Positions 9,467 through 18,560 of a DNA stretch of 64,000 bases are shown one piece after another; positions within the stretch are counted from its first letter, which is position 1, and each line of letters begins with the position of its first letter. This stretch comes from Croceicoccus mobilis (GTDB lineage Bacteria; Pseudomonadota; Alphaproteobacteria; Sphingomonadales; Sphingomonadaceae), in the NCBI RefSeq assembly GCF_001661965.1, contig NZ_LYWZ01000023.1, positions 186,001-250,000 on the forward strand, written 5' to 3'. Position numbers and translations under genes: made by a program. The notes beneath the pieces are model-generated. The model was not told the DNA's origin, did not search any database, and was given only the letters and a program-made list of their open reading frames with translations.

Positions 9467-10894
9467 CTATTCGATCGGGCGGCGGGAATCGAGCAGATCC
9501 CCCTCGCCCGTATCGGCCCGCTCCTTGTTGACCAGATCGGCGATATGGCTTTCGGGCTTGATGTCCGCGGCCATCGCTTCCGCCTCTGGCGCGGCTTGCG
9601 CCTTCGCAGGGGCAGTGACAGGCACCGGTGCTTCCGGTGCCTTTTGCGTTGGCCCGCCGCCCTGGCCTTCTGCCGAAACGGGCGTGCTGGTCGGCAGCGG
9701 CGCGCTCCGCGGATCCATGCGCAGGCGATAGATCGGTTCGGGCAGGGCAAAGCCTGCCTCCTCCAGCGCTGTCTTCGCCGCGCGGATAGCGAGGGAGCGG
9801 CCCTTGTTGAAATCGGTCACGTCCTGATCGACCCAGCCGAAGAAGCGCAGCACGATATTGCTGTCGCCCACGTTCACGACCCACGCGCTCGCTTCCGGGT
9901 CCTTCAGCACGAAATCGAGCCGTCGCAGCGCCTCCAGCCCGACAGCCATGCCATCGACCGGATCGTCATCGGCATCCACGCCCAGATCGAAGGCAAAGCG
10001 CCTTTGCGGATTGCGCGTGTAGTTCAGGATCACCGCCTTGAAGACGGTGGAATTGGGGATGCGCAGATGGTTGCCATCAAGCGTCATCAGAATCGTCGCG
10101 CGGCTGGTCAGCCTCACGACGCGGCCCTCCTCGCCCTCTATCACCACGTGATCGTTGGCGCGAAAAGGCTGGCGCAGCGACAGCATGACCGAGGAAATGT
10201 AATTGTCGATGGTGTCCCGCACGGCAAAGCCGATGGCGATGCCGATTACGCCGCCAATGCCAAGCAGCGCACCCAGCAAGGCCGTCGCGCCAAGGATCTT
10301 GAGCGCGAGATAGATCCCGAACAGCACGCCAATAAAGCGCACCGCGCTTGCCATGAGTTCGGCCACAAAGCCGTTCGGCGACAATCGCGCCCAAAGCGCC
10401 CCTGCGCTCGCCAGCCAGCGGGTGAGCAGGATGACCAACAGCGCGACCAGCAGCGCCACCGCCAGCAGCGGGCTCAATCGCAGCAGGTTACGCGCCTCGC
10501 CGATGATGGATTGCAGTGCCGGGGTAATGTTCGAAGAGACCGCGACATCGCGCTCTATGTTATTGTCGACCGTCACCACGCCCGCGACGCGGCCCGCGAT
10601 GTCATCGGCCTGAGCCGACTGGTCAGCGCCCGCCGTTCCCGACAGGGTGACGACGCCCTCCTCGACCTCGACGCTGACGCCCGAAAGCCCGTCAATTGCC
10701 GCGAAGATGCCACTGATGCGCTGGGCGATGCGCTGATCCTCGCCCGCGTCGCGCTCGGCCTCGATCGCGGGTGATGCGGTTTCCGTTCCCTCTGTTTCCG
10801 AGGTCCCGGTCAAGAGTTCGGTGCCGTCCTGCGCTACCGCCGGCTGCGCCGCCAGCAGCGCCATCGCGGCAAAGGCAAGGAAGCAACGCAGCAT
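9467..10894 (-). CDS. Mechanosensitive channel of the MscS family with an N-terminal BON domain
   Basis: A 475-residue inner-membrane channel expected to open under hypo-osmotic tension. In order it has a signal peptide (MLRCFLAFAAMALLAAQPAVAQ), a periplasmic BON-like domain at about 50-115 (GLSGVSVEVEEGVVTLSGTAG... VVTVDNNIE), hydrophobic helices from about 140, the MscS pore helix and beta domain (GVIGIAIGFAVRDTIDNYISS, QPFRANDHVVIEGEEGRV, LRIPNSTVF) and a Pro/Ala/Glu-rich tail. The BON module is a non-standard addition to the minimal MscS. The start codon overlaps the pmbA stop by one base, so the two are co-translated. Confidence 0.92.
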   Translation of the reverse strand: MLRCFLAFAAMALLAAQPAVAQDGTELLTGTSETEGTETASPAIEAERDAGEDQRIAQRISGIFAAIDGLSGVSVEVEEGVVTLSGTAGADQSAQADDIAGRVAGVVTVDNNIERDVAVSSNITPALQSIIGEARNLLRLSPLLAVALLVALLVILLTRWLASAGALWARLSPNGFVAELMASAVRFIGVLFGIYLALKILGATALLGALLGIGGVIGIAIGFAVRDTIDNYISSVMLSLRQPFRANDHVVIEGEEGRVVRLTSRATILMTLDGNHLRIPNSTVFKAVILNYTRNPQRRFAFDLGVDADDDPVDGMAVGLEALRRLDFVLKDPEASAWVVNVGDSNIVLRFFGWVDQDVTDFNKGRSLAIRAAKTALEEAGFALPEPIYRLRMDPRSAPLPTSTPVSAEGQGGGPTQKAPEAPVPVTAPAKAQAAPEAEAMAADIKPESHIADLVNKERADTGEGDLLDSRRPIE

Positions 10895-12237
10895 CAGTCG
10901 CCCGCCACCGTCATGCCATCGATGCGAATGCTGGGCGTGTTGATCGCGCGTATATATTCGATGTCGCTTGCCGGAATGGCATGGGCGAACATGTCCTTGA
11001 GATTACCCGCAATCGTGATGCCAGATACCGGCCCTGCGACTTGCCCGTCGACGATGCGAAAGCCCGATGCGCCGCGGCTGTAGTCGCCCGTGACGATGCT
11101 CACCCCCATCCCGATCAGATCGGTGACAAGCACGCCTTCCCTGATGTCGGCGATCAGCTCGTCGAAACTGGCTTCACCCGGCTGCCAGGTCAGGTTCGAT
11201 GACGACACGCCCGGCGATCCGCCGCCTGCCCGCACCGCATGGCCGGTGGGGGCGCGGTCCAGTTTCCGTGCCGATGCCGAATCGAGCAGCCAGCCGGTCA
11301 GCACGCCATCATCCACCAGCATGCGGCGCGAAACGGGAAGTCCTTCGCCATCGAAGGGATGCGATCGCATGCCGCGCATCTTCAGCGGATCGTCCTCGAT
11401 CATGGTGCCCGGCGCGAAAACCGGCTTGCCCTCCAGCTCGGACAGGAAGCTCGCCCCGCGCACGATCTCGCTCCCAGAAATCGCATGGACCAGATGCCCC
11501 AGAAGCGTGCCCGCGACACGCGGATCGAAGACGACGGGCATGGGGCCGCTCTTCATCTTGCCGGGATTGAGCCGCGCCACGGCCCTCTCGCCCGCCATGC
11601 GCCCGATTTCGGCCATGGGGATGATGTCAGACAGGTGATGCGCCGCGCGCCAATCCATGCCGCGTTCCATCAGTGCGCCCTTGCCCGCGACCATGGCGGC
11701 GCTGCGCGAATGATGCGCCTGTTCATAGCCGCCTGCGAAACCGTGGCTGGTGGCAAGCGCGACGACGCCGCGGCCAAAGGCGGCATTCGCGCCCTCGCTA
11801 TTGGACACGCCTTCGACGCTGCGCGCCGCATCTTCCATTTCCAGCGCCGCTTCGCGCAATTCCTCGGGCGTGGGCGCTTCGGACACGAGATCGAGATCGG
11901 CGGGATCGCCTGTAAACAGCATGTCCTGCGGCGCGAGGCCGGCAAACCGGTCCTCGGGCGCTTCGCGTGCCATGGTGACGGCGCGGCTGGCCAGTTCGTC
12001 CAGCGAGGCCGTGTCGAGCGCGCTGGTCCCGACCGTGGCGCTGCGCTTGCCGACGAATACGCGCAGGCCCAGATGTTCCGCCTCCGACCTGTCGACGCTT
12101 TCGAGCTGGCCAAGGCGCATTTCAACCGATTGCGAGCTGCGTGCGATGAACACCGCATCGCCCGCATCGGCTCCTGCGGCCGTCGCCTTGTCGATCACGT
12201 CAGCGCAGCGCTTGCAGGCTTCTTCGGGGCTCAACAT
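10894..12237 (-). CDS. pmbA: TldE/PmbA-type subunit of the TldD-TldE protease
   Basis: A 447-residue member of the TldD/PmbA family. The zinc HExxxH of TldD is absent, as expected for TldE (PmbA), which partners catalytic TldD. The family C-terminal block is present (VRAGGGSPGVSSSNL, GVSIVTGDYSRGASGF, ISGITIAGNLKDMF). The heterodimer degrades unfolded peptides and matures some modified peptides. TldD is not encoded in this window. It is divergent from lptB and shares one base with the MscS start. Confidence 0.93.
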   Translation of the reverse strand: MLSPEEACKRCADVIDKATAAGADAGDAVFIARSSQSVEMRLGQLESVDRSEAEHLGLRVFVGKRSATVGTSALDTASLDELASRAVTMAREAPEDRFAGLAPQDMLFTGDPADLDLVSEAPTPEELREAALEMEDAARSVEGVSNSEGANAAFGRGVVALATSHGFAGGYEQAHHSRSAAMVAGKGALMERGMDWRAAHHLSDIIPMAEIGRMAGERAVARLNPGKMKSGPMPVVFDPRVAGTLLGHLVHAISGSEIVRGASFLSELEGKPVFAPGTMIEDDPLKMRGMRSHPFDGEGLPVSRRMLVDDGVLTGWLLDSASARKLDRAPTGHAVRAGGGSPGVSSSNLTWQPGEASFDELIADIREGVLVTDLIGMGVSIVTGDYSRGASGFRIVDGQVAGPVSGITIAGNLKDMFAHAIPASDIEYIRAINTPSIRIDGMTVAGD

Positions 12238-12433
12238 GTATGTTCTTCTTTCATTGCCCTAGCAGTTAGGGACTGCACGGGGCACGGGCAAGCGTGCTGA
12301 AAGGCAAAGTCGATAGCCGGCCCAGCTGTGATCTGGATGCAATTATCCTGCCAATTGATCCACTGCGGCGCGATCGGGGCTTCAAACACGCGCCGCGGAT
12401 CGTTATTCGTGGGTCGAAGCAAGGGCCAGGCAC

Positions 12434-13255
12434 ATGGCCCGAACGACGTTTTTGCGAAAGGCCGGACCCATCGATACGAACACCACTCTCGACCATTCGG
12501 TGGACCCGTCCGAGGCCGCGCCCCCTGTTCCGCAGGGCGGGCTCGAGGTCGTCTCGATCGCGAAAAGCTATGACAAGCGCGCCGTGCTGACCGATATCAC
12601 CCTGTCGGTTGCCAAGGGCGAGGTGCTGGGATTGCTGGGCCCCAATGGCGCGGGCAAGACGACGTGTTTCTATTCGGTGATGGGTCTGGTGAAGCCCGAT
12701 TCGGGCCGCATCATGCTCGATGGCAACGACATCACGAACCTGCCCATGTATCGCCGCGCGATCCTCGGGCTTGGCTATCTGCCGCAGGAAACGTCGATCT
12801 TTCGCGGCATGACGGTGGAGCAGAACATCTCCTGCGTCCTCGAACTGTCGGAACCGGATGCCGAAAGCCGGGCCCGCGAACTGGAACGCCTGCTTGACGA
12901 ATTCGGCCTGACGCGCCTGCGCGAAAGCCCGGCGATGGCACTGTCGGGCGGTGAACGCCGCCGCTGCGAGATTGCGCGCGCGCTGGCGGCAAAGCCCTCG
13001 ATCATGCTGCTGGACGAACCGTTCGCAGGCATCGATCCGCTGTCGATCAGTGACATTCGCGATCTGGTCATCGACCTCAAGAACCGCGGCATCGGCGTGC
13101 TGATTACCGATCACAACGTGCGTGAGACGCTGGAAATCGTCGACCGCGCCGCCATCATCTATGGCGGTCAGGTCCTGTTCGCCGGCAGCCCTGAGGACCT
13201 CGTCGCGAACGAGGATGTGCGCCGCCTTTACCTGGGCGAAGGCTTCACGCTGTGA
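12434..13255 (+). CDS. lptB: LPS export ABC transporter ATPase
   Basis: Cytoplasmic ATPase that powers the Lpt bridge moving lipopolysaccharide to the outer membrane. The 273 residues include Walker A (GPNGAGKTT), signature LSGGERRR, Walker B (IMLLDEPFAGIDP) and the H-loop (LITDHNVRETL). The N-terminus carries roughly 35 extra residues compared with the E. coli protein; translation might instead begin further in. It directly precedes rpoN, as in many proteobacteria, but lptC and lptA lie about 10 kb away on the opposite strand. Confidence 0.95.
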   Translation: MARTTFLRKAGPIDTNTTLDHSVDPSEAAPPVPQGGLEVVSIAKSYDKRAVLTDITLSVAKGEVLGLLGPNGAGKTTCFYSVMGLVKPDSGRIMLDGNDITNLPMYRRAILGLGYLPQETSIFRGMTVEQNISCVLELSEPDAESRARELERLLDEFGLTRLRESPAMALSGGERRRCEIARALAAKPSIMLLDEPFAGIDPLSISDIRDLVIDLKNRGIGVLITDHNVRETLEIVDRAAIIYGGQVLFAGSPEDLVANEDVRRLYLGEGFTL

Positions 13256-13274
13256 CCGGACGACACGCCATTCC

Positions 13275-14747
13275 ATGACCCTCGCGCCTCGCCTCGATCT
13301 GCGGCAATCGCAATCGCTGGTGATGACGCCGCAGCTGCAACAGGCGATCAGCCTGCTGCAATTGTCGAACCTTGAGCTTGAGGCCGTGTTGCTGGATGCG
13401 GCAGCGGCGAACCCGCTCCTTAATCTTTCCAGTGGCGAGGGAGAGAAGGACAGCAAGACCGACGAGGCCGCGGCCACCGATTTGCCCGATGCGGGGTCGG
13501 GCGATGGAGAAAGCGCGCTCGACCTGCCTGCCGAGATGCTCGATCGCGATATCGACACGGGCGACTGGCAGCTGGGTGCCGGTTCGGCCGGCAGCGGATC
13601 GGGCGAAGGCGGCTTCGATTCCGATTTCCGCGCCAGCGATGGCCCGACTCTTGCCGAACATCTGCACGAACAGCTGGCGCTGGCGCATGGCACGCCCGCC
13701 GAATGCTTCATCGCGCGCCAGATCATCGGGCGGCTGGATGAGGCAGGCTACCTTACCGTGCCTTTGGAAGAGCTGGCGCGTGATCTGGGCATTTCGATGG
13801 AGGAGGCCGAAGCCGGCCTGAAACTGGTCCATGGGCTGGAGCCGACCGGCGTGGGCGCACGCGATCTGGCCGAATGCATTTCCCTGCAATTGGCCGAGCA
13901 GGACCGGATGGACCCGTGCATCGCGATCATGCTGGCCAATCTCGATCTCTTGGCGCGCGGCAATTTCGCGCAGCTCAAACGCATGTGCCGCGCCGATGAC
14001 GAGGATCTGGCCCAGATGATCGCCGACATCCGTTCGTGCGACCCGCGGCCCGGCCATGTCTATGGCGTGGAACCTGCCGCCCCGGTCGTGCCCGACGTGC
14101 TGGTCAGCGGCAATGCGGCAAAGGGCTGGCTCGTATCGCTCAATCGCGAGAATCTTCCGCGGCTGGTCGTCGACCGCGCCTATCACACGCGCGTGGCCGG
14201 CGGTTGCAAGGATAAGGGCGCGGCAAGCTGGCTCAACGAACAGCTCGCCGATGCCAATCGCCTCGTACGGGCGCTGGATCAGCGGCAGCGCACGATCCTG
14301 AAGGTCGCGCGGGAGATCGTGAAACGGCAGGAAGGTTTCTTCCTGCGCGGCGTCGGGGCGCTGGTCCCGCTGACCAGGCGTGAGATTGCCGAGGCGACCG
14401 ACCTGCACGAATCGACCGTCAGCCGCGTCACCGCCAACAAGTTCCTCCATTGCGCGCGCGGCAGTTTCGAACTGCGCTTTTTCTTTGCATCGGGTGTCAG
14501 CGCGGCGTCGTCCGGCAGCGAAGGCGATGCCGGCGCTGCATCTGCCGAAGCGGTGAAGGCCGAGATCAAGGCGCTGATCGATGCGGAGAGCGCGGATGCC
14601 ATCCTCTCGGACGATGCGCTGGTCACGGCTCTTAAGGAAAAGGGCTTTGCGATCGCCCGGCGTACCGTCGCCAAGTATCGCGAAGCGGCAGGGCTCGGCT
14701 CCTCGGTCCAGCGCCGCCGCGCGAAGGCCCTTGCCCGCGCGGGCTGA
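13275..14747 (+). CDS. rpoN: RNA polymerase sigma-54 factor
   Basis: The 490-residue sigma factor recognises -24/-12 promoters and needs AAA+ activators. Region I is the Gln/Leu-rich RQSQSLVMTPQLQQAISLLQ segment. An acidic region II follows, then the core-binding domain, the HTH (LTRREIAEATDLHESTVSRV) and the C-terminal RpoN box ARRTVAKYRE. The ATG at 13275 gives the family N-terminus MTLAPRLDLRQSQSL. It lies 19 bp after lptB. The hpf and ptsN genes that often follow rpoN are missing; ctrA comes next. Confidence 0.97.
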   Translation: MTLAPRLDLRQSQSLVMTPQLQQAISLLQLSNLELEAVLLDAAAANPLLNLSSGEGEKDSKTDEAAATDLPDAGSGDGESALDLPAEMLDRDIDTGDWQLGAGSAGSGSGEGGFDSDFRASDGPTLAEHLHEQLALAHGTPAECFIARQIIGRLDEAGYLTVPLEELARDLGISMEEAEAGLKLVHGLEPTGVGARDLAECISLQLAEQDRMDPCIAIMLANLDLLARGNFAQLKRMCRADDEDLAQMIADIRSCDPRPGHVYGVEPAAPVVPDVLVSGNAAKGWLVSLNRENLPRLVVDRAYHTRVAGGCKDKGAASWLNEQLADANRLVRALDQRQRTILKVAREIVKRQEGFFLRGVGALVPLTRREIAEATDLHESTVSRVTANKFLHCARGSFELRFFFASGVSAASSGSEGDAGAASAEAVKAEIKALIDAESADAILSDDALVTALKEKGFAIARRTVAKYREAAGLGSSVQRRRAKALARAG

Positions 14748-14754
14748 GTTTCGC

Positions 14755-14843
14755 GAATCATCGCCAAACGAAAAATCGTGTCCCGCCCGAATCTTGCGCG
14801 AAATTTGGTGATTCCGCGCGGGAACCTGTTGCAATTATGACTC
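14755..14843 (+). promoter_or_regulatory. Cluster of four GANTC methylation sites upstream of ctrA
   Basis: GANTC words occur at 14755-14759, 14789-14793, 14810-14814 and 14839-14843. GANTC is the target of the CcrM methyltransferase of alphaproteobacteria. In Caulobacter, methylation of a GANTC in a ctrA promoter ties expression to replication. The site count and positions are read directly from the sequence. The regulatory role here is inference. Confidence 0.6.
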
Positions 14844-14863
14844 AAATTTTTCCTGTGGATCGC

Positions 14864-14907
14864 TTTAAGCTTTATTAACCTTTCTGGGTCACTTTTCGTA
14901 TGGTTAA
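14864..14907 (+). promoter_or_regulatory. CtrA-box-like sites in the ctrA promoter
   Basis: TTTA-N7-TTAACC at 14864-14880 approximates the full CtrA consensus TTAA-N7-TTAA. A classical half-site TTAACCAT lies on the minus strand at 14900-14907. Both lie 70-110 bp before the ctrA start and suggest autoregulation, as known for ctrA in other alphaproteobacteria. Confidence 0.5.
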
Positions 14908-14975
14908 TTGAACAACGCGTAAACGGTTGGCTTTCGCAGGGCGATTGAGGGCTGACCAGAATGGGGGCTACGAAC

Positions 14976-15671
14976 ATGCGAATTCTGCTGATCGAAGACG
15001 AACCGACGACCGCGAAGGCCATTGAGCTGATGCTCACGACCGAGGGATTCAACGTCTACCAGACGGACCTTGGCGAAGAAGGCCTCGATCTCGGCAAGCT
15101 GTACGATTACGACATCATCCTTCTCGACCTGAACCTGCCGGACATGCACGGCTATGACGTGCTCAAGAAGCTGCGCGTCGCCAAGGTGCAGACGCCGGTG
15201 TTGATCCTGTCGGGCATTGCCGAAATGGATTCCAAGGTTCGCAGCTTCGGATTTGGCGCCGATGACTATGTGACCAAGCCCTTTCACCGCGAAGAGCTGG
15301 TGGCCCGTATCCATGCGGTGGTGCGCCGCTCCAAGGGTCACTCGCAGTCGGTCATCAAGACCGGCAAGCTCTCGGTCAATCTCGACACCAAGACGGTCGA
15401 GGTCGATGGCGCCCGCGTGCATCTGACCGGCAAGGAATATGCGATGCTCGAACTGCTCTCGCTGCGCAAGGGCACGACGCTGACCAAGGAAATGTTCCTC
15501 AACCACCTTTATAACGGGATGGACGAGCCGGAACTGAAGATCATCGACGTCTTCATCTGCAAGCTTCGCAAGAAGCTGTCGGTGGCCTGCAGCGGCGACA
15601 ATTATATCGAGACGGTCTGGGGCCGCGGCTATGTGCTGCGCGATCCGGGCGCAGAGGCTCAGGCTGCCTGA
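14976..15671 (+). CDS. ctrA: Cell-cycle response regulator CtrA
   Basis: OmpR-type transcription factor controlling cell-cycle, motility and division genes in alphaproteobacteria. Starting at the second ATG (14976), with GGGGG eight bases upstream, gives [19 protein letters not shown], exactly 231 residues and a phospho-acceptor Asp51 (ILLDLNLPD), matching the canonical CtrA. An ATG at 14961 would add five residues. The C-terminal winged helix ([17 protein letters not shown]... RKKLS... [13 protein letters not shown]) is intact. The protein ends in Ala-Ala, the type of tail recognised by ClpXP in Caulobacter. Upstream are GANTC sites and CtrA boxes. Confidence 0.96.
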   Translation: MRILLIEDEPTTAKAIELMLTTEGFNVYQTDLGEEGLDLGKLYDYDIILLDLNLPDMHGYDVLKKLRVAKVQTPVLILSGIAEMDSKVRSFGFGADDYVTKPFHREELVARIHAVVRRSKGHSQSVIKTGKLSVNLDTKTVEVDGARVHLTGKEYAMLELLSLRKGTTLTKEMFLNHLYNGMDEPELKIIDVFICKLRKKLSVACSGDNYIETVWGRGYVLRDPGAEAQAA

Positions 15672-15711
15672 CAAACGGGGCTGCCTGACCGGCTGAGACT
15701 GGCGTTATGAA

Positions 15712-15744
15712 AAAAGGGGCAGCCCAGCGCGGCCTGCCCCTTTT
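15712..15744. terminator. Bidirectional terminator between ctrA and phaB
   Basis: AAAAGGGGCAG at 15712-15722 pairs with CTGCCCCTTTT at 15734-15744 around an 11-nt loop. T tracts on both strands serve the convergent ctrA and phaB transcripts. Confidence 0.9.
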
Positions 15745-15776
15745 CGTTGTACCATCCGCCCGCAGGCGAAGGCACA

Positions 15777-16499
15777 TCAGTACATGTGCTGGCCGCCGTT
15801 GATCGACAGGGTCGCACCGGTGACAAAGGTGGCTTCCTCTGCGCAGAAGAAGGTCACGCCGCGCGCGATCTCGTCTGCATGGCCCAGACGGCCCACCGGG
15901 ATCTTGGCGATGATCTTCTGCAGCACGGGTTCAGGTACCGCGGCAACCATGTCGGTGTCGATGTAACCGGGCGCGATGGCATTGACGGTCACGCCATATT
16001 TCGCGCCTTCCTGCGCCAGGGCCTTCGTAAAGCCGTGAATGCCCGACTTTGCTGCGGCATAGTTGACCTGACCGTACTGCCCGGCCTGGCCGTTGACCGA
16101 TCCGATGTTGACGATCCGGCCCCACTTGCGTTCGCGCATTCCGGGGAACGTGGCCTTTGCCATGTTGAAGCAACCGCCGAGGTTGATGCGCATCACCTCG
16201 TTCCAGTCGTCCCACGTCATCTTGTGCAGCACGCCGTCGCGGGTAATGCCCGCATTGTTCACGACGACATCAATGTCACCGACATCAGACGCGATCTGCT
16301 CGCAACCAGCCAGCACCGCTTCGTGGTCGCCTACATCGAATTTATAGGCGGGAATGCCGGTTCGCTCAGTAAAGGCCTTCGCCTTTTCTTCATTGCCCGC
16401 ATAATTCGCCACGACCGTGTAGCCAAGGTCCTTGAGAGCAAGGCTGATGCCCTCCCCGATGCCACGCGTTCCACCCGTGACAACCGCAATTCTGCTCAT
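15777..16499 (-). CDS. phaB: Acetoacetyl-CoA reductase
   Basis: NADPH-dependent reductase making (R)-3-hydroxybutyryl-CoA for polyhydroxybutyrate. It is a 240-residue short-chain dehydrogenase. The cofactor motif is TGGTRGIG, then NNAGITRDGVLHKM, catalytic Ser in NIGSVNGQAG and the Tyr-Lys pair in YAAAKSG. The PhaB-type N-terminus MSRIAVVTGGTRGIG and C-terminal LSINGGQHMY distinguish it from FabG. A strong AAGGGGAAA ribosome-binding site precedes the ATG. The PHB depolymerase gene lies at 34648-35892. A TTGCGCAA palindrome at 16590-16597 lies in the promoter region. Confidence 0.93.
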   Translation of the reverse strand: MSRIAVVTGGTRGIGEGISLALKDLGYTVVANYAGNEEKAKAFTERTGIPAYKFDVGDHEAVLAGCEQIASDVGDIDVVVNNAGITRDGVLHKMTWDDWNEVMRINLGGCFNMAKATFPGMRERKWGRIVNIGSVNGQAGQYGQVNYAAAKSGIHGFTKALAQEGAKYGVTVNAIAPGYIDTDMVAAVPEPVLQKIIAKIPVGRLGHADEIARGVTFFCAEEATFVTGATLSINGGQHMY

Positions 16500-16708
16500 C
16501 GATCTTTCCCCTTCAGATGCAACACACTCTCTCCAAGTCGCAGCCTAGGCACTCGCCCAAGATGCGCAAGCCGCTTTGACAGATGATTGTTGCGCAATAG
16601 GTGCGGCTAGATGCAAAAATTGAAAAGGGAGACTTTCGTCCCAGATAGCACGCATGGCATCGCATCGGTCAGAAACGACCGGCGAACAGATTTTCAGTTG
16701 TAAAGGGA

Positions 16709-17521
16709 TCAGAAGCGGAAACGCGTTCCGACATAGACGGACTGATTGTCCTGCTGCGCATCCGACACCGGACCAAGGCGATTGCGCTCAGCCGAATAGC
16801 GGACACCTGCGGTCACCTTGAAATTGCCGGTGACGCGATAGGAGCCGGCCACATCGACCGACTGTTCGCCATCGCCGAAGGTACGCGGTGCACGGCCCGG
16901 AACGTCACCTTCGTCCAGTTCAACCAGCGTGCCGAAACGGCTGTCGCCAACCTTCTTCGCCGGCGTGAACCGGGTCAGGTCGGGCGCGTCGATCTCTCGG
17001 ACGCCTTCGGGCAGAAGCCCGGCGTTGCTGGTGATGTTCTTTTCGACCGGCGCGATCTTCGCATTCTGCGCAAAGCTCTGATAGCCGCGCGCCAGGCCAA
17101 GATTATAAGCCACCGGGGCAACGCCCGAGATGCCAAGGCCGGGTTCACCGCCCGATAGCACCTTGCGCATGGAGACCGCATGGGCTTCACCCGCATCAAC
17201 GCGGACCGCAACGGTCACGGCACGATTGCCGGCCTTTTCAATGCCTGCGGGCGTAAAGCGGAACATGCCCGCATCGCCGCCAGCAGCATTGCGCGCAGCT
17301 TCCAGCGATGCGAGCAGGCGCGGATTGGCCGAAGCGGGGGTAAAGGTCGAAAGCTCGCTACCAGCGGAAATGCTGACCGAGCGGCGCGAATCATCGGCAG
17401 AGGTGATGGCGCCGGATACCGCGGCAAGAGCCGAGGGAAGCACGGCAAGGCATGCACAGCCAGCGGCAAGCGATACCATCGCCCGCGCCACGCGCTTCCT
17501 TCGTGTTGACCCCACCGACAT
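16709..17521 (-). CDS. Exported protein of unknown function, possible outer-membrane beta barrel
   Basis: A 270-residue protein I do not recognise. From the ATG at 17521 (ribosome-binding site GAGGTGAC) the N-terminus is a signal peptide: basic MSVGSTRRKRVARAM, hydrophobic stretch, PSALA-A. The middle is low-complexity Ala/Gly/Val sequence. The last 50 residues alternate hydrophobic and polar positions (SVDVAGSYRVTGNFKVTAGVRYS... SVYVGTRFRF) and end in Phe, the typical outer-membrane insertion signature. The frame is open upstream to a TTG at 17701, but that part is Arg/Cys-rich and has no ribosome-binding site. Convergent neighbours are absent. Confidence 0.7.
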   Translation of the reverse strand: MSVGSTRRKRVARAMVSLAAGCACLAVLPSALAAVSGAITSADDSRRSVSISAGSELSTFTPASANPRLLASLEAARNAAGGDAGMFRFTPAGIEKAGNRAVTVAVRVDAGEAHAVSMRKVLSGGEPGLGISGVAPVAYNLGLARGYQSFAQNAKIAPVEKNITSNAGLLPEGVREIDAPDLTRFTPAKKVGDSRFGTLVELDEGDVPGRAPRTFGDGEQSVDVAGSYRVTGNFKVTAGVRYSAERNRLGPVSDAQQDNQSVYVGTRFRF

Positions 17522-18041
17522 TGCTGTCACCTCACTACAGTCCCTGCGGGACGCGAACGACCCGTTATCATCCCCTGGCGGCGACCGGATGCGGCATTTG
17601 CATAGCCGCAATTCACCGATTGCACATCTGGCGAATACGCCAGAACCGGGATGGTTCCCCGATCTGCCATCCTGAAGCGAATCTTCATTCCGTTCAGGCA
17701 AGCCGGGATTTGCAACTTGTGTATAAAGCCAGAAACGCCAACGTGCAAAGCCATTTAGAGCAACAGTGGTGACTCTTTCGCTGCGATTGTTGCATGAAAT
17801 CGACAGGTCCCGCCGACAGCAGGCCGAACCGCGCCCGAAACCCGCCGAGTCGCGCCAGAAAGGGCGCCAGTGCCCTGCAACTGATACGCACTGCGACCCA
17901 ACTGTTCATCATAGCGCATATTGATGGCCGCTAATGCTTGCCGCGCGCGCTTTGCCGGTGATAGAGCAGCGCCCGTTACGCCCCGGATGGCCCTGCCCAT
18001 TCCCGGCGCCATACAGACTGGAACAGGAAGTAACCCGTATC
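17522..18041. other. 520-bp divergent intergenic region
   Basis: Lies between the divergent exported-protein gene and the DUF3576 gene. Apart from a promoter-like sequence at 17720-17748 and a short GGATGG / CCATCC inverted repeat near 17650-17672, I see no gene, RNA or repeat. Open frames here are short, Arg-rich and lack ribosome-binding sites. Confidence 0.5.
17720..17748 (-). promoter_or_regulatory. Sigma-70-like promoter for the exported protein
   Basis: On the minus strand TTGCAC (-35) is separated by 17 bp from TATACA (-10). Transcription would begin near 17713 and leave a leader of about 190 nt before the 17521 start. Confidence 0.4.
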
Positions 18042-18542
18042 ATGACCGCCAACCCCGTGACCGGCCGCAGCGCCGAAAGTCTCGCCCCCGCCACCCGCCT
18101 GATCAATCGTCGGCTGGTCGCGCGCGCTGCCCTTGCCGCCGGCATGCTGGGCGCGCTGGCCGCCTGTGGCGGTGGCAGCAAGCGGGTCGAGACCGATCTC
18201 GCCGCGGCGAACATCAATACGATCGGCGTGAATTCCTTCCTGTGGCGCGCCAGCCTCGACACGCTGTCCTTCATGCCGCTGCTGCAAAGCGACAGCACTG
18301 GCGGCGTGATCGTCACCGACTGGTATGCCAACCCCGCCAATCCGGGTGAGCGGATGAAGGTCACCGTGACCATCCTTGACCAGTCGCTGCGCGCCGATGC
18401 GCTTCGCGTGGGCGCTGCCCGCGAAGTCATGCAGGGCGGCACCTGGGTCGCAGCGCCGGTTCAGGCCGCGACCGTGCAGAAGCTGGAGAACATCATCCTC
18501 ACCCGTGCGCGCGAGATGCGCCGCGATGCGTTGATGGGCTGA
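18042..18542 (+). CDS. DUF3576 lipoprotein
   Basis: A 166-residue lipoprotein of the alphaproteobacterial DUF3576 family. A basic N-terminal stretch (RLINRRLVARAA) precedes a hydrophobic signal ending in the lipobox LAAC at about residue 43. The conserved body (INTIGVNSFLWRASLDTLSFMPLLQSD... GGVIVTDWY) follows. The gene sits 18 bp before leuS, the usual place for this family, and just upstream of lptE. The role is unknown; the context suggests the envelope. Confidence 0.88.
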   Translation: MTANPVTGRSAESLAPATRLINRRLVARAALAAGMLGALAACGGGSKRVETDLAAANINTIGVNSFLWRASLDTLSFMPLLQSDSTGGVIVTDWYANPANPGERMKVTVTILDQSLRADALRVGAAREVMQGGTWVAAPVQAATVQKLENIILTRAREMRRDALMG

Positions 18543-18560
18543 TAGCAGGCTTACAAGATC

